Assembly: GCA_963815505.1 (NCBI GenBank)
Contig: CAWFGU010000006.1
Span: forward strand, 1 to 64,000
From: CAXBBB01 sp963815505
GTDB taxonomy: Bacteria > Bacteroidota > Rhodothermia > Rhodothermales > BA12
DNA: 64,000 nt
Direction: 5' to 3'
The notes beneath the pieces were generated by a model, which saw nothing but the letters and a program-made list of their open reading frames with translations, had not been told where the DNA came from and made no database searches. Below are positions 36,419 to 45,515 of the stretch, piece by piece (the stretch's first letter is position 1; each line of letters opens with the position of its first letter). Made by a program: the position numbers and the translations under genes.

Positions 36419-36901
36419 TCATACCGGCTGCACGTCCGATGTGCGCGGTTTGGCGTCGGCATTTTTGAGCGCGGCGTAGTGGTCGCGGTAGGCCCACATC
36501 AGAAACGCCACAAGCCCAAACACGACGATAGCTGGCGCAATCGACGCCGGCTCGAGGAAGACGTGAAAGAGCAGCGCGTTGACGAGGATCGGCATCACGA
36601 GGATCAGCGCGAGCGGCACCCACCGGCCGACGAGCAGCAGCACCCCGACGAGCACCTCGGTCAACCCAACCAACGGCATCGTGAACCCGGACGCCATGAG
36701 TCCCTCGAAATACGTCGCCGCGCCACCGGCGGGTTCGGGCTGGGGAATGAACCCAAAGAAGATGTTGAGCCCGAAGACAATCATCGGAAAGGCTACGAGA
36801 ACGCGGGCGACTAAAACGGCATTGCGCAAGAGAAGAAGCGTTGAGTGAGCCAGAAAGGAACGAACATTCCAGAATAGATGCAAGTGCCAAACCTTGCTCA
36901 C
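36419..36901 (-). CDS. DoxX-family membrane protein
   Basis: 160 residues from GTG 36901; a TTG at 36829 (giving MRNAVLVARVLVAFPMIVFG) fits the family start better and is an alternative. There are four transmembrane segments (about 30-50, 75-95, 98-118 and 122-142). DoxX features: ARVLVAFPMIVFGLNIFFGF, GGAATYFEGLMASGFTMPLV, and LTEVLVGVLLLVGRWVPLAL. The family covers small quinone- or redox-associated membrane proteins of mostly unknown substrate. It is downstream of nothing obvious on its strand and sits between a damaged lipoprotein gene and the ABC exporter gene. Confidence 0.85.
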   Translation of the reverse strand: MSKVWHLHLFWNVRSFLAHSTLLLLRNAVLVARVLVAFPMIVFGLNIFFGFIPQPEPAGGAATYFEGLMASGFTMPLVGLTEVLVGVLLLVGRWVPLALILVMPILVNALLFHVFLEPASIAPAIVVFGLVAFLMWAYRDHYAALKNADAKPRTSDVQPV

Positions 36902-36976
36902 GCCGAGCGTCGATCCAACGTAGCGGGCTTCGCCTCACCGCCTACCGTATATCGGCTGGCTGATTCCGCTTCGAAG

Positions 36977-38941
36977 CTACTCGCCCGAATCGCCGATCTG
37001 CGACTGCGGCGCAGGCGTAGGGGCCGATCCCAGCCGCCCATCTCCGCGCTCTTGATCGCGGTACTGGAGCTCGTAGAGGCGGCGGTAGAGCCCGCCCAAG
37101 GCGAGCAATTCCTGATGTGTACCGCGTTCGCGGATCTCGCCGCGGTGCATGACGAGGATTTGGTCCGAGTGCTGGATCGTCGACAACCGGTGCGCGACGA
37201 CTAGCGACGTGCGGCCCTCAAGCAGCGTTTCGAGCGCCTTCTGGACCATCTCTTCGGTCTCGGTGTCGACGCTGCTCGTGGCTTCGTCGAGTACGAGCAC
37301 GGCCGGGTCGTAGACGATGGCCCTGGCGAACGAGAGCAACTGCCGCTGACCGTGCGACAGGCTCGACCCGCGCTCGCGCACGTCCTGATCGTAGCCGCCG
37401 GGCAGGCGCTCGATGAACGCGTCGGCGCCGATGAGTTTGGCAGCGGCCTCGACGCGTTCGCGCGGCACGTCGTCGCCCAGCGCGATGTTGCGCTCGACCG
37501 AGCCAGAGAATAGAAATACGTCCTGCAGCACGAGACCGATGTAGCGGCGCAGGTCGTCCAGCGCGTAGTCGCGCACGTCTACGCCGTCGACTTTGACGCT
37601 GCCCTTTTGCACGTCGTAGAAACGCAGCAGCAAGCTGATGATGGTGCTCTTCCCGGCGCCGGTCGCCCCGACAAACGCTGCGCTCGCGCCGGGCGCGACG
37701 GTGAAGCTGACGCCCTTGAGGATCCAGTTCGGCTCCTCGCCTTCGTCCAGGTCGCGGTCGTAGGTGAACCAGACGTTTTCGAACGCGATCTCGCCCCGGA
37801 ACGGCTGTGATTTGTGCGGCTGATCCGGCTCGACCATCGTGTCGTCGGTGTCGAGCACGCCGAAGATGCGCTCGGCTCCAGCCATCGCCGACTGCAGCGT
37901 GTTGTACTGATCGGACAGGTTGCGGATCGGCTCGAAGAACTGCCGGACGTAAAGCGTGAATGCGACGAGCACTCCGAGCGTGACGCCTTCGCCAAGCGCC
38001 AGCAGTCCGCCCGTCCAGAGCACCAGCCCGAGCGCTACGGCCGACAGAATCTCGACGGCGGGCCAGAAGAGGGCAAAGTAGAAAATCGTCTTGATCTGGG
38101 CGACGCGGTTGTCGTCGTTGATTTCGGCGAAGCGCCGCGCCTCCTCGCGCTCGCGCCCGAACAGTTGAACGACGCCCATGCCGGTCACGTGCTCCTGCAA
38201 GAACGCGTTGAGGCGGGCGACGTGCTTGCGCGTCTCCCGGTACTGCACGCGCACCTTTTTGCGGAACGTCATCGTCGCCCACACCATGAACGGCATTACG
38301 GCAAGCGAGACGAGTGCCAGCGTCACGCTGTCCGAGAACATGAAGTAGCCGATGAAGAACAGCCGCCCTAGATCGCCCAGAATGGTGACGACGCCTTGGG
38401 AGAGCACGTCCGACAGGCTCTCCACGTCGCTCGTGGTGCGCGTGATCAAGCGGCCGATCGGCTGTCCGTCGAAAAAGCGCAGCGGCTGCTTGACGATGTG
38501 GTCGAACACGCGCGTGCGCATGTCGAGGATGGCGTTCTGACCGATCCACTGCGTCAGGTAGCCGCCCGCGAACGCGAGGAAGCCTTCCAGAATCAGCACA
38601 CCGAACAGGACGACGATGAGCTTGCCCAGCCCGTCCAGATCGCCCGTGACGATGTAGCTGTCGATGCCCTCGCCGATCAACTTTGGCCGCAGCGGACCCA
38701 GCAGCGCCGTCCCGACGACGAGCACCAGAGCCAGCACTACCCACCCTTTGTAGGGCTTGAGGTACGACACGATGCGTCGAAACAGGTGGCTGTCGAAGCC
38801 TTTGGCGCGCGTATCGTCCTGCATTCCCGTCCGCCGCTTGGGTGTCGCTGCCGTATCCGGCGACTGGCTCGCGTCGGGCGGTTCGGCGGCAGATGCAGCG
38901 CCGGTTTTGGGATCGGTAGAGGGAGCGGAGTCCTGCGCCAA
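36977..38941 (-). CDS. ABC exporter subunit (consensus Walker site, deviant signature)
   Basis: 654 residues from TTG 38941, right after an in-frame stop; ATG 38824 (MQDDTRAKGFDSHLFRRIVS) is an alternative that removes a Pro/Ala-rich tail. Six-helix exporter domain (~60-350) and nucleotide-binding domain (~385-620): Walker A VGATGAGKSTIISLL, Walker B VLVLDEATSSVDTETE with the catalytic Glu, H-loop VVAHRLSTI. The signature motif is SLSHGQRQLL rather than LSGGQ. The subunit at 41641 has the complementary pattern, so the two form a heterodimeric exporter (BmrCD/TM287-288 type). Substrate lipids or drugs are possible; not determined. Confidence 0.9.
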   Translation of the reverse strand: MAQDSAPSTDPKTGAASAAEPPDASQSPDTAATPKRRTGMQDDTRAKGFDSHLFRRIVSYLKPYKGWVVLALVLVVGTALLGPLRPKLIGEGIDSYIVTGDLDGLGKLIVVLFGVLILEGFLAFAGGYLTQWIGQNAILDMRTRVFDHIVKQPLRFFDGQPIGRLITRTTSDVESLSDVLSQGVVTILGDLGRLFFIGYFMFSDSVTLALVSLAVMPFMVWATMTFRKKVRVQYRETRKHVARLNAFLQEHVTGMGVVQLFGREREEARRFAEINDDNRVAQIKTIFYFALFWPAVEILSAVALGLVLWTGGLLALGEGVTLGVLVAFTLYVRQFFEPIRNLSDQYNTLQSAMAGAERIFGVLDTDDTMVEPDQPHKSQPFRGEIAFENVWFTYDRDLDEGEEPNWILKGVSFTVAPGASAAFVGATGAGKSTIISLLLRFYDVQKGSVKVDGVDVRDYALDDLRRYIGLVLQDVFLFSGSVERNIALGDDVPRERVEAAAKLIGADAFIERLPGGYDQDVRERGSSLSHGQRQLLSFARAIVYDPAVLVLDEATSSVDTETEEMVQKALETLLEGRTSLVVAHRLSTIQHSDQILVMHRGEIRERGTHQELLALGGLYRRLYELQYRDQERGDGRLGSAPTPAPQSQIGDSGE

Positions 38942-39029
38942 GAGTCAGTCGGAGTGAGGCCGTCGCCAACGCGCCGGGCGGCGTTGCGTTGCGGCAGAGG
39001 AAAGATGACGACTCTCCGAGAGTTGTCAT

Positions 39030-39990
39030 CCCTGGCAGTCGATGCGGACGGCACCGGCTTCTTTCTTCGACAACAAGATCGCCTGGTACAAGGGCGACGG
39101 CAGCGGAGGCTTCGGACCGCAACAAGTCATCACCAATCAAGTCAGTGGCGCAATATCAGTCTACGCGGCAGACGTGGACGGCGACGGTGACATCGACGTG
39201 CTCTCGGCTTCTTTCTTCGACGACAAGATCGCCTGGTATGCTAATGACGGCAGCGGAGGCTTCGGCGCCCAGCAGATCATCTCGACGCTGGCCGACGGCG
39301 CAAACTCCGTCTACGCAGCAGACGTGGACGGCGACGGCGACATCGACGTGCTCTCGGCTTCGGTAGTCGACAACTTGATCGCGTGGTATCGCAACGACGG
39401 CACCGGCACGTTTGGCACTCAGCAGACCATCACGACGCTGGCTGACGGCGCAACTTCGGTATACGCAGCCGACCTGGACGGCGACGGCGACATCGACGTG
39501 CTCTCCGCCTCGACGCTCGATAACACGATCGCGTGGTACGCCAATGACGGCAGCGGAGACTTCGGACCGCAGCAGGTCATCACGACGCTGGCCGATTTCG
39601 CCCAATCCGTCTACGCAGCAGACGTGGACGGCGACGGTGACATCGACGTGCTCTCGGCGTCCTTCGACGACGACAAGATCGCCTGGTACAAGGGCGACGG
39701 CAGCGGAGACTTCGGACCGCAGCAGGTCATCACGACGCTGGCCAACGGCGCCCAATCCGTCTACGCAGCAGACGTGGACGGCGACGGTGACATCGACGTG
39801 CTCTCGGCGTCCTTCGACGACGACAAGATCGCCTGGTACAAGGGCGACGGCAGCGGAGGCTTCGGCCCGCAGCAGATCATCACCGATCAGGCCGATGGCG
39901 CACGATCCGTCTATGCAGCAGACCTGGACGGCGATGGCGACATCGATGTGCTCTCGGCTTCCCTCAATGACAACAAAATCGCGTGGTATG
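39030..39990 (+). repeat. 150-bp tandem repeats encoding FG-GAP/VCBS units
   Basis: The sequence GACGTGGACG (or GACCTGGACG) recurs at 39171, 39321, 39471, 39621, 39771 and 39921, exactly 150 bp apart, giving 50-residue protein units. Adjacent units at 39621 and 39771 are almost identical over most of their length, indicating recent duplication or gene conversion. The array encodes the propeller of the surface protein annotated at 39042. Copy number is likely to vary between strains. Confidence 0.92.
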
Positions 39991-40571
39991 AGCAGGAAGG
40001 CGTCCTGCCCGTCGAATTGACCGCTTTTGCAGCCCAACAGGACGGAGACCGCGCGCTGCTCACCTGGCAGACCGCCAGCGAAACCAACAACGCCGGCTTC
40101 TCTGTCGAGCATCAGGCGCCCGATGCCTCAGACTTCGCCCGCGCAGACTTCGTCGAAGGCGCAGGCACTGTCCTCGAAGCACGTTCCTACTCACTCGCCA
40201 TCACTGGCCTGCTGCCCGGCATCCACCGCTTCCGCCTGCGACAGACCGACCTCGACGGCACCGAGGAACTGAGCAGCGTGGTAGAACTGGCCGTAGAGAT
40301 GACAGAAGACTACCTCTTCGCCGCCCCTCGTCCCAACCCGTCGCGTTCGTCGGCCACGATCTCGCTGGCCGTGCGCGTAGCGCAACGCGTCGACGTGTCG
40401 GTCTACGACGCGCTCGGGCGCAGGGTGCTGACGGCGTTCTCGGGATCGTTGGAGGCCTCGAAAACAGAGACGGTCCGCGTCGACTCGGATCGCCTGCCCG
40501 CCGGTCTGTACTTCGTGCGGGCCGAGGGTGAGACGTTCGTCGCCACCCAGACGCTGACCTTCGTACGCTGA
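39042..40571 (+). CDS. FG-GAP/VCBS repeat protein with T9SS sorting domain, 5' end probably lost
   Basis: 509 residues. About six and a half units of the type YAADVDGDGDIDVLSAS / KIAWYKGDGSGGFGPQQVIT form a Ca-binding beta-propeller (residues 1-325). A fibronectin-like LPVELTAFAAQQDGDRALLT domain follows, and then a C-terminal type IX secretion sorting domain (PRPNPSRSSATISLAV ... YDALGRRV ... LPAGLYFVRAEGETF). T9SS cargo needs a signal peptide, but the first coding residues are already inside a repeat and no signal peptide is found in any upstream frame. The gene therefore looks 5'-truncated. It is divergent from the ABC exporter gene. A terminator follows at 40617. Confidence 0.8.
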   Translation: MRTAPASFFDNKIAWYKGDGSGGFGPQQVITNQVSGAISVYAADVDGDGDIDVLSASFFDDKIAWYANDGSGGFGAQQIISTLADGANSVYAADVDGDGDIDVLSASVVDNLIAWYRNDGTGTFGTQQTITTLADGATSVYAADLDGDGDIDVLSASTLDNTIAWYANDGSGDFGPQQVITTLADFAQSVYAADVDGDGDIDVLSASFDDDKIAWYKGDGSGDFGPQQVITTLANGAQSVYAADVDGDGDIDVLSASFDDDKIAWYKGDGSGGFGPQQIITDQADGARSVYAADLDGDGDIDVLSASLNDNKIAWYEQEGVLPVELTAFAAQQDGDRALLTWQTASETNNAGFSVEHQAPDASDFARADFVEGAGTVLEARSYSLAITGLLPGIHRFRLRQTDLDGTEELSSVVELAVEMTEDYLFAAPRPNPSRSSATISLAVRVAQRVDVSVYDALGRRVLTAFSGSLEASKTETVRVDSDRLPAGLYFVRAEGETFVATQTLTFVR

Positions 40572-40616
40572 TCGGGCGGACGCTACCGGGCTACCGCGTT
40601 TGCGGAGTCCGGAGAA

Positions 40617-40663
40617 GCGAACCTGTCGGGCTGTGGTGGTCTCGACAGGTTCGCTCGTTTTTG
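40617..40663 (+). terminator. Rho-independent terminator after the FG-GAP gene
   Basis: A perfect 13-bp stem, AGCGAACCTGTCG (40617-40629) and CGACAGGTTCGCT (40644-40656), with a 14-nt loop is followed by CGTTTTT (40657-40663). It lies 46 bp beyond the FG-GAP stop and before the convergent RNase Z gene. The T-run is on the plus strand, so it acts mainly on plus-strand transcripts. Confidence 0.88.
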
Positions 40664-40695
40664 CGCGTTTCCTCTTCTGACCGAGGAGCAGGATC

Positions 40696-41644
40696 CTACA
40701 CCTGCCGCGCAATCGCGACACGCTCTAACTCCACCGCAGCCGTCGACGCGGCGAAAACCTCGCGCGCTTCGGCTTCGAACTGCTCCGTCGTTGGGTAGCG
40801 CGCTGAGAAGTGCGTCAGCAGCAGCGCCCGCGCACCGGCGTCGCGCGCTACCTGTGCAGCCTGCGCCGACGTGCTGTGACCGGTTTGGGTTGCCGCGCTC
40901 GGCGTGCTCCGTCGCAAACGTGCTGTCGTGGACGACGAGCGACGCACCTTGGCACAGCGACCGACCGCCCTCGCACGGCGCGGTGTCCGTCACGAACGCC
41001 ATCGAGCGCGGCAGCGCGGGCGGTGTGATGACGTGGCTCGGCTGGACGATCCGGCCGCTGGCTTCTACCGACTCGCCCGCTTTCAATCGCCGATAATCGC
41101 GCCAGTCGACTACGCCCAGCGCGCGGGCTTTTTCCACGTCGAGGTTGCCCTGCCCCGGCTTTTCCTGCCAGCGATACCCGGCGCAAAACACGCGGTGATC
41201 GAGCGGACGCGCCTCAATGGTGTAGGCATCCGTTTCGAGCACGACAGCGGGCGACAAATCTTCGAGGATGAGGACCGGGACGATCTCGAACGTCGTGTTC
41301 GCAACGCCGGGCCACGCCATCAACGGACCGAACAGGCGGCGCGGGGCAATGATCGTCAGCGGCTCCTCGCGACCCGTCATGCTGAGCGACGTGAGCAAGC
41401 CGGGCAGGCCGAACACGTGATCGCCGTGCAGGTGCGTGATGCAGATGGTCGACAGGCGCGACGGGCGAAGGCCGGTTTTCGTGATCTGGTACTGCGCGCC
41501 TTCGCCGCAGTCGAACAAGACCCACTCGGCTCCCAGGTCGAGCGCGTGGGCGGTCAGGTGGCGACCGTGAGCGGGAATCGCAGCCGAGACGCCGAGGGGG
41601 ATGAGCGTAATGTCACCCAGCGGTTGTGCGTCCGCTCGGCTCAC
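40696..41644 (-). CDS. rnz: Ribonuclease Z, one frameshift near 40895
   Basis: GTG 41644 start, overlapping the stop of the upstream ABC gene (GTGA). Metallo-beta-lactamase fold: LGAEWVLFDCGEGAQYQITK, metal motif ICITHLHGDHVFGLPGLL, VHDSTFATEHAER, then in a second frame ATQTGHSTSAQAAQVARDAG and ARALLLTHFSARY, and stop at 40696. The shift sits in GCGCGGCAACC, probably one extra G. Without correction the protein runs on to 40583 and loses the THFSARY metal-site motif. RNase Z trims tRNA 3' ends and is normally essential or important, so a sequence error is plausible. Repaired length is about 315 residues, normal for the family. Confidence 0.88.
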
Positions 41645-43437
41645 AGAGCTTCGATCTCTTGCTGGAGCAACTGCTTCGAGTGCATCTCGGCGTAGATGCC
41701 GTCCTGCTCGACCAACTCCTCGTGCGTGCCCCGCTCGGCGACGCGACCGTCTTCGAGGACGAGAATCAGATCGGCGTCCTGTACGGCACTAATGCGGTGG
41801 CTGACCACAACGAGCGTCTGACCGCCAACGCGAGCTTTGAGGTTGCCCAGGATGCGGCGTTCGGTATTGGTGTCGACGGCCGAAAGCGCGTCGTCGAAGA
41901 TCAGGATGCGCGGGTTGCGGACGAGTGCCCTGGCGATGGCGGTGCGCTGCTTCTGACCGCCCGAAAGCGTGATGCCCCTTTCGCCGACGAACGTGTCGAA
42001 GCCGTCCGGGAAGCCCTCGATATTGTCGAGCAAATCGGCCTCGCGCGTGGCATCCTCGACGACGCTCCGGTCCGCGTCCATGGCGCCAAACGCGATGTTG
42101 TCGGCGATGGTGTCCGAGAAGAGGAATACGTCCTGGGGCACGTAGCCCATGCTGCTCCGCAGCGTGTCGAGCGGAATGGTCTTGATATCGTGGCCGTCGA
42201 CGCGGACGGAGCCATCGCGCGGGTCGATCAGACGCGGAATCATGCGGACGAGCGTCGTCTTGCCGCTGCCGGTTCGACCGACGATGCCTAGCATCTGACC
42301 TGGCATCAGGTCGAACGACACGTCGTGCAGCACATCGTCCCCCGGACCGGCATAGGCGTAGCTGACGCTGTCAAACGATAGGGCACCTTCGACCCGGGCA
42401 ATCGAAGTATCCGTCGCATCGGTATCGCGGATGGCAGGCTCGGTCCCCAGGATCGTCGCCAATCGGTCCATCGACGCGGCGGCACGCTGCACCATCGAGA
42501 TGATGAAGCCCAGCGAGGCGACCGGCCACGTCATCAGGGCGACGTAGATGATGAACTCGGCGATGTTGCCGACCGAGATCACGCCCTGCGTCACCAGCCG
42601 TCCACCCTGCCACACGACGAGGATCGTCGAGATCCCGATCAGAACGGTGAAGACGGGTCGCCACACCGAACTGACAAACGCCAGCGACAGGTTGCGCTCC
42701 TTGAGCAGTCGGCTTTCGTCGGCGAACGCATCGCCCTCGGCCCGCTGACGCGCATAGGCCTTGACGACGCGAATGCCTGCCAGCGATTCTTGCACCCTAC
42801 TCGTGAGACTCGAGTATTGCTTTTGGATCGCCTGCGAGCGGCTGAACTCCATCCGCGCAACGAAATAGACCGTGATGGCTAACAACGGCATCGGGGCAAG
42901 CGCCCACCATGCCAGCGTCGGCGAGATGACGAACATGAACGAGAGCGCCAGCGTGACGCGCGTGATCGCACTCGCCATGTACATAAACGCCGGACCCGAG
43001 TAGCGCCGCACCTGCTCCACATCGGACGTAGCGCGTGTCATCACGTCGCCGGTCGAGAGCGAGTGGTAAAACGATTGCGGGAGCGTCTGCAAATGCTCAT
43101 ACAGCGTCTCGCGCAAGTCGTGCTCGATGTGGCGACTCGCGACCACGATGGTCTGCCGCATCAGGAACGTGAACAGGCCGCTCAGCAGCGCCAATCCCAG
43201 GATCACGCCCGCGTAGAAGAGGAGCGACGTGAACACGTGGTCCCACAGCATAGACCGCACCGGCTCGCCGTGCACGTTGAACAGCGCGACGAACCGCGGG
43301 ACCGCGTCGACGACTTGGCGGACAATGACGGGAACGGTCACCGAGAACGCGGCGGCCAGCGTAGCGAACAGCAGGCCGAGTACGAACAGGCGCTTGTAGC
43401 GCGCGATGTAGCCGTTGAGCCAGCCGAGAGAACCCAT
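41641..43437 (-). CDS. ABC exporter subunit (degenerate Walker B, canonical signature)
   Basis: 598 residues from ATG 43437 (MGSLGWLNGYIARYKRLFVL). Six-helix exporter domain (~1-310) and nucleotide-binding domain (~340-580): Walker A VGRTGSGKTTLVRMI, signature ITLSGGQKQRTAIARA, Walker B ILIFDDALSAVDTNTE in which the catalytic Glu is Asp, H-loop VVSHRISAV. This combines with the Glu-containing but LSHGQ-bearing subunit at 36977, as in heterodimeric exporters with one degenerate ATP site. The RNase Z gene overlaps its stop codon. The two ABC genes are separated by the FG-GAP and rnz genes. Confidence 0.91.
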   Translation of the reverse strand: MGSLGWLNGYIARYKRLFVLGLLFATLAAAFSVTVPVIVRQVVDAVPRFVALFNVHGEPVRSMLWDHVFTSLLFYAGVILGLALLSGLFTFLMRQTIVVASRHIEHDLRETLYEHLQTLPQSFYHSLSTGDVMTRATSDVEQVRRYSGPAFMYMASAITRVTLALSFMFVISPTLAWWALAPMPLLAITVYFVARMEFSRSQAIQKQYSSLTSRVQESLAGIRVVKAYARQRAEGDAFADESRLLKERNLSLAFVSSVWRPVFTVLIGISTILVVWQGGRLVTQGVISVGNIAEFIIYVALMTWPVASLGFIISMVQRAAASMDRLATILGTEPAIRDTDATDTSIARVEGALSFDSVSYAYAGPGDDVLHDVSFDLMPGQMLGIVGRTGSGKTTLVRMIPRLIDPRDGSVRVDGHDIKTIPLDTLRSSMGYVPQDVFLFSDTIADNIAFGAMDADRSVVEDATREADLLDNIEGFPDGFDTFVGERGITLSGGQKQRTAIARALVRNPRILIFDDALSAVDTNTERRILGNLKARVGGQTLVVVSHRISAVQDADLILVLEDGRVAERGTHEELVEQDGIYAEMHSKQLLQQEIEAL

Positions 43438-43652
43438 GCACGTCGAGGAGAGAACGGCCGTCAACGCGTTCGAGCGCGGGCAGGTCCGCGCCGATTCGCA
43501 CGGATTGCGTCGAAGGTTTACGCGCGAGCAACGCACAGGCCCTTGTGTCCGTGTAGCTTAGGGCATTAGTCTACCTGAGCGCATTTCCTATTCCGCGTTC
43601 TACTGTTTTGACCACTCTTCGTTTTGTGGCTCGCTTCTTTCCTACGTTTCTG

Positions 43653-45515
43653 ATGTCACTCGCGCGCGCCGTTTGCGTCGTCTTCTCTTTGAGCCTCGTT
43701 GCCGTTCCGAGTTTAGCGCAGGCTCAAGTCACGCTCGGACAGGCGCATACGTGCGCGCTGCTCACCGACCGGACCGTCCGCTGCTGGGGAGCCAACGACG
43801 CAGGGCAGGCAGCAGCCGGAACGAGCACGGCCATCGGCGACGAGCGCGACGAACTGCTCACGCTCCAGGCAATCCAAGTAGGCGGGCCCGTCGCTCAGAT
43901 CGAAGCGGGTGGTTACCACACGTGCGCTCTGAGGGAGGACGGCGGCATCCGCTGCTGGGGTGATGGAGGCGACGGCAAGCTCGGACAGGGCGACACCCGG
44001 ATGCGCGGTACGGCACCGAACGACCTCGACGCCCTTCCCGACGTGGCTCTCGGAACGACGGCCACACGCATCACCGCCGGTCTTCGCCACACCTGCGCGC
44101 TCACGACAGCGGGTGGAGTGCGATGCTGGGGCAGCGGTACGTTCGGCCAGACGGGCAGCGGAACCACTAACGCGTTGGGGGACCAGCCGGGCGAAATCGC
44201 CTCGCTCACCGATCTACCGCTGGGACGTGCCGCAACGGATGTCGTTGCCGGGATGTATCACACCTGCGCGCTGCTCGACGACGCATCCGTAAAGTGCTGG
44301 GGGCTGGACTCGTTCGGTCAGTTGGGGCGCGGAGGCAACGCGCCGATCGGAGACGAGCCGAACGAAATCGCCAATCTGGCTGCCATTCCCATCCCGCCCG
44401 CGCGCTCGGTCACCGCTGGATTCGGCCACACCTGCGCCCTCCTGACCGATGGACGCGTTGCCTGCTGGGGCGATGGATTCTATGGGCAACTCGGCTATGG
44501 ATCGACCGCTACGATCGGCAACGCGCCGGGCGAAGTCGCCGCGATTACGCCCATCCAGTTTCCTGCGTCGGTGGCCGAACTCACGGCCGGTCGCGACCAC
44601 ACGTGCGCCAAGCTGACTACCGGCTCGGTCACGTGCTGGGGTATCGGCTCGTTCGGGCAGACGGGGATGGACTCGAACCAGCGGCTGGGCGATGACCCCG
44701 GCGAACGCGCCGACCTGCTCCCGCCCGTCGCCCTCGGCTCCTCGGTCGTTACGCTGGACGCAGGCGCCACGCACACCTGCGCTGTCTTGGACGACATGAG
44801 CTTGCGTTGCTGGGGCAGCGGCGCGCAGGGGCGCCTTGGCCTCGGTGACACGCAGACGCGCGGCGACGAGTCGGGCGAGATGGCTGCACTGACGCCCGTT
44901 CCCATCGGCGCCGACGTGCTTCCGGTCGAGTTGGTGGCATTCGAGGGCGTCGCATCGGGCAGCCGCGTCGTGCTGCGCTGGCAGACGGCATCCGAAACCG
45001 ACAACGCCGGATTCATCGTAGAGCACGCTGCTCCCTCGTCATCATCGGATGGCGAGCTTCCGACTCCCACGCTCTGGACCCCGCTCCACAGCGTCGCCGG
45101 AGCCGGAACGACGATTGAGACCCAACGCTATTCATGGACGACGAGCATCCTACCCCCGGGCCGTCACCGCTTCCGCCTGCGCCAGCGCGATCTGGATGGA
45201 TCCGAGTTTCTGTCGTCGATCGTAGAGGTCGCCATCGGACTGGACGGGTCCGGCTTTCGTCTGACTTCCCTCTACCCAAACCCTACTCGCGATGCATCGC
45301 AGGCTATACTCTACGTGAGCGAACGCCAACACGTCCGCGCCGAAATGGTCGACTTACTTGGGCGCGTCGTCGCTACGATCTGGGAGGGCGAACTGAACTC
45401 AGACACGGCGCAACCCCTCACCGTCGACGCTCCAAACCTGGGAGTCGGTCTCTACTTGCTGCGCGTTCAGGGCGAACGGTTCACAACGACGGCTCCGCTA
45501 CGCGTCGTCCGCTGA
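43653..45515 (+). CDS. RCC1-repeat surface protein with T9SS sorting domain
   Basis: 620 residues from ATG 43653; the signal peptide MSLARAVCVVFSLSLVAVPS ends at AQA. A TTG at 43608 would add 15 residues. Seven RCC1 blades of the type GQAHTCALLTDRTVRCWGAN (residues ~25-435), each with a conserved Cys pair, form a propeller. Then LPVELVAFEGVASGSRVVLR (the fibronectin-like module shared with the FG-GAP protein) and a T9SS C-terminal domain (LYPNPTRDASQAILYV ... LLGRVVATIWEGE ... LGVGLYLLRVQGERF). It is exported across the outer membrane and probably anchored at the cell surface. The final 18 bases overlap the convergent NUDIX gene. Confidence 0.9.
   Translation: MSLARAVCVVFSLSLVAVPSLAQAQVTLGQAHTCALLTDRTVRCWGANDAGQAAAGTSTAIGDERDELLTLQAIQVGGPVAQIEAGGYHTCALREDGGIRCWGDGGDGKLGQGDTRMRGTAPNDLDALPDVALGTTATRITAGLRHTCALTTAGGVRCWGSGTFGQTGSGTTNALGDQPGEIASLTDLPLGRAATDVVAGMYHTCALLDDASVKCWGLDSFGQLGRGGNAPIGDEPNEIANLAAIPIPPARSVTAGFGHTCALLTDGRVACWGDGFYGQLGYGSTATIGNAPGEVAAITPIQFPASVAELTAGRDHTCAKLTTGSVTCWGIGSFGQTGMDSNQRLGDDPGERADLLPPVALGSSVVTLDAGATHTCAVLDDMSLRCWGSGAQGRLGLGDTQTRGDESGEMAALTPVPIGADVLPVELVAFEGVASGSRVVLRWQTASETDNAGFIVEHAAPSSSSDGELPTPTLWTPLHSVAGAGTTIETQRYSWTTSILPPGRHRFRLRQRDLDGSEFLSSIVEVAIGLDGSGFRLTSLYPNPTRDASQAILYVSERQHVRAEMVDLLGRVVATIWEGELNSDTAQPLTVDAPNLGVGLYLLRVQGERFTTTAPLRVVR

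Noticed and set aside
37218..39140. Minus-strand 640-codon frame overlapping the ABC exporter gene
   Set aside because: Arg-rich out-of-frame shadow; the in-frame product has all ABC motifs.
39030..39990. Regular repeats that might be taken for a CRISPR array
   Set aside because: The period is 150 bp, units are coding and nearly continuous, with no spacers and no cas genes.
39156..40112. Minus-strand open frame of 318 codons opposite the FG-GAP gene
   Set aside because: It repeats with the same 150-bp period and is the antisense shadow of the plus-strand propeller.
43537..43652. Possible tRNA-like sequence upstream of the RCC1 gene (GTGTAGCTTAGGGCATTAGT)
   Set aside because: No cloverleaf with acceptor and T-arm could be formed around it; treated as ordinary upstream sequence.
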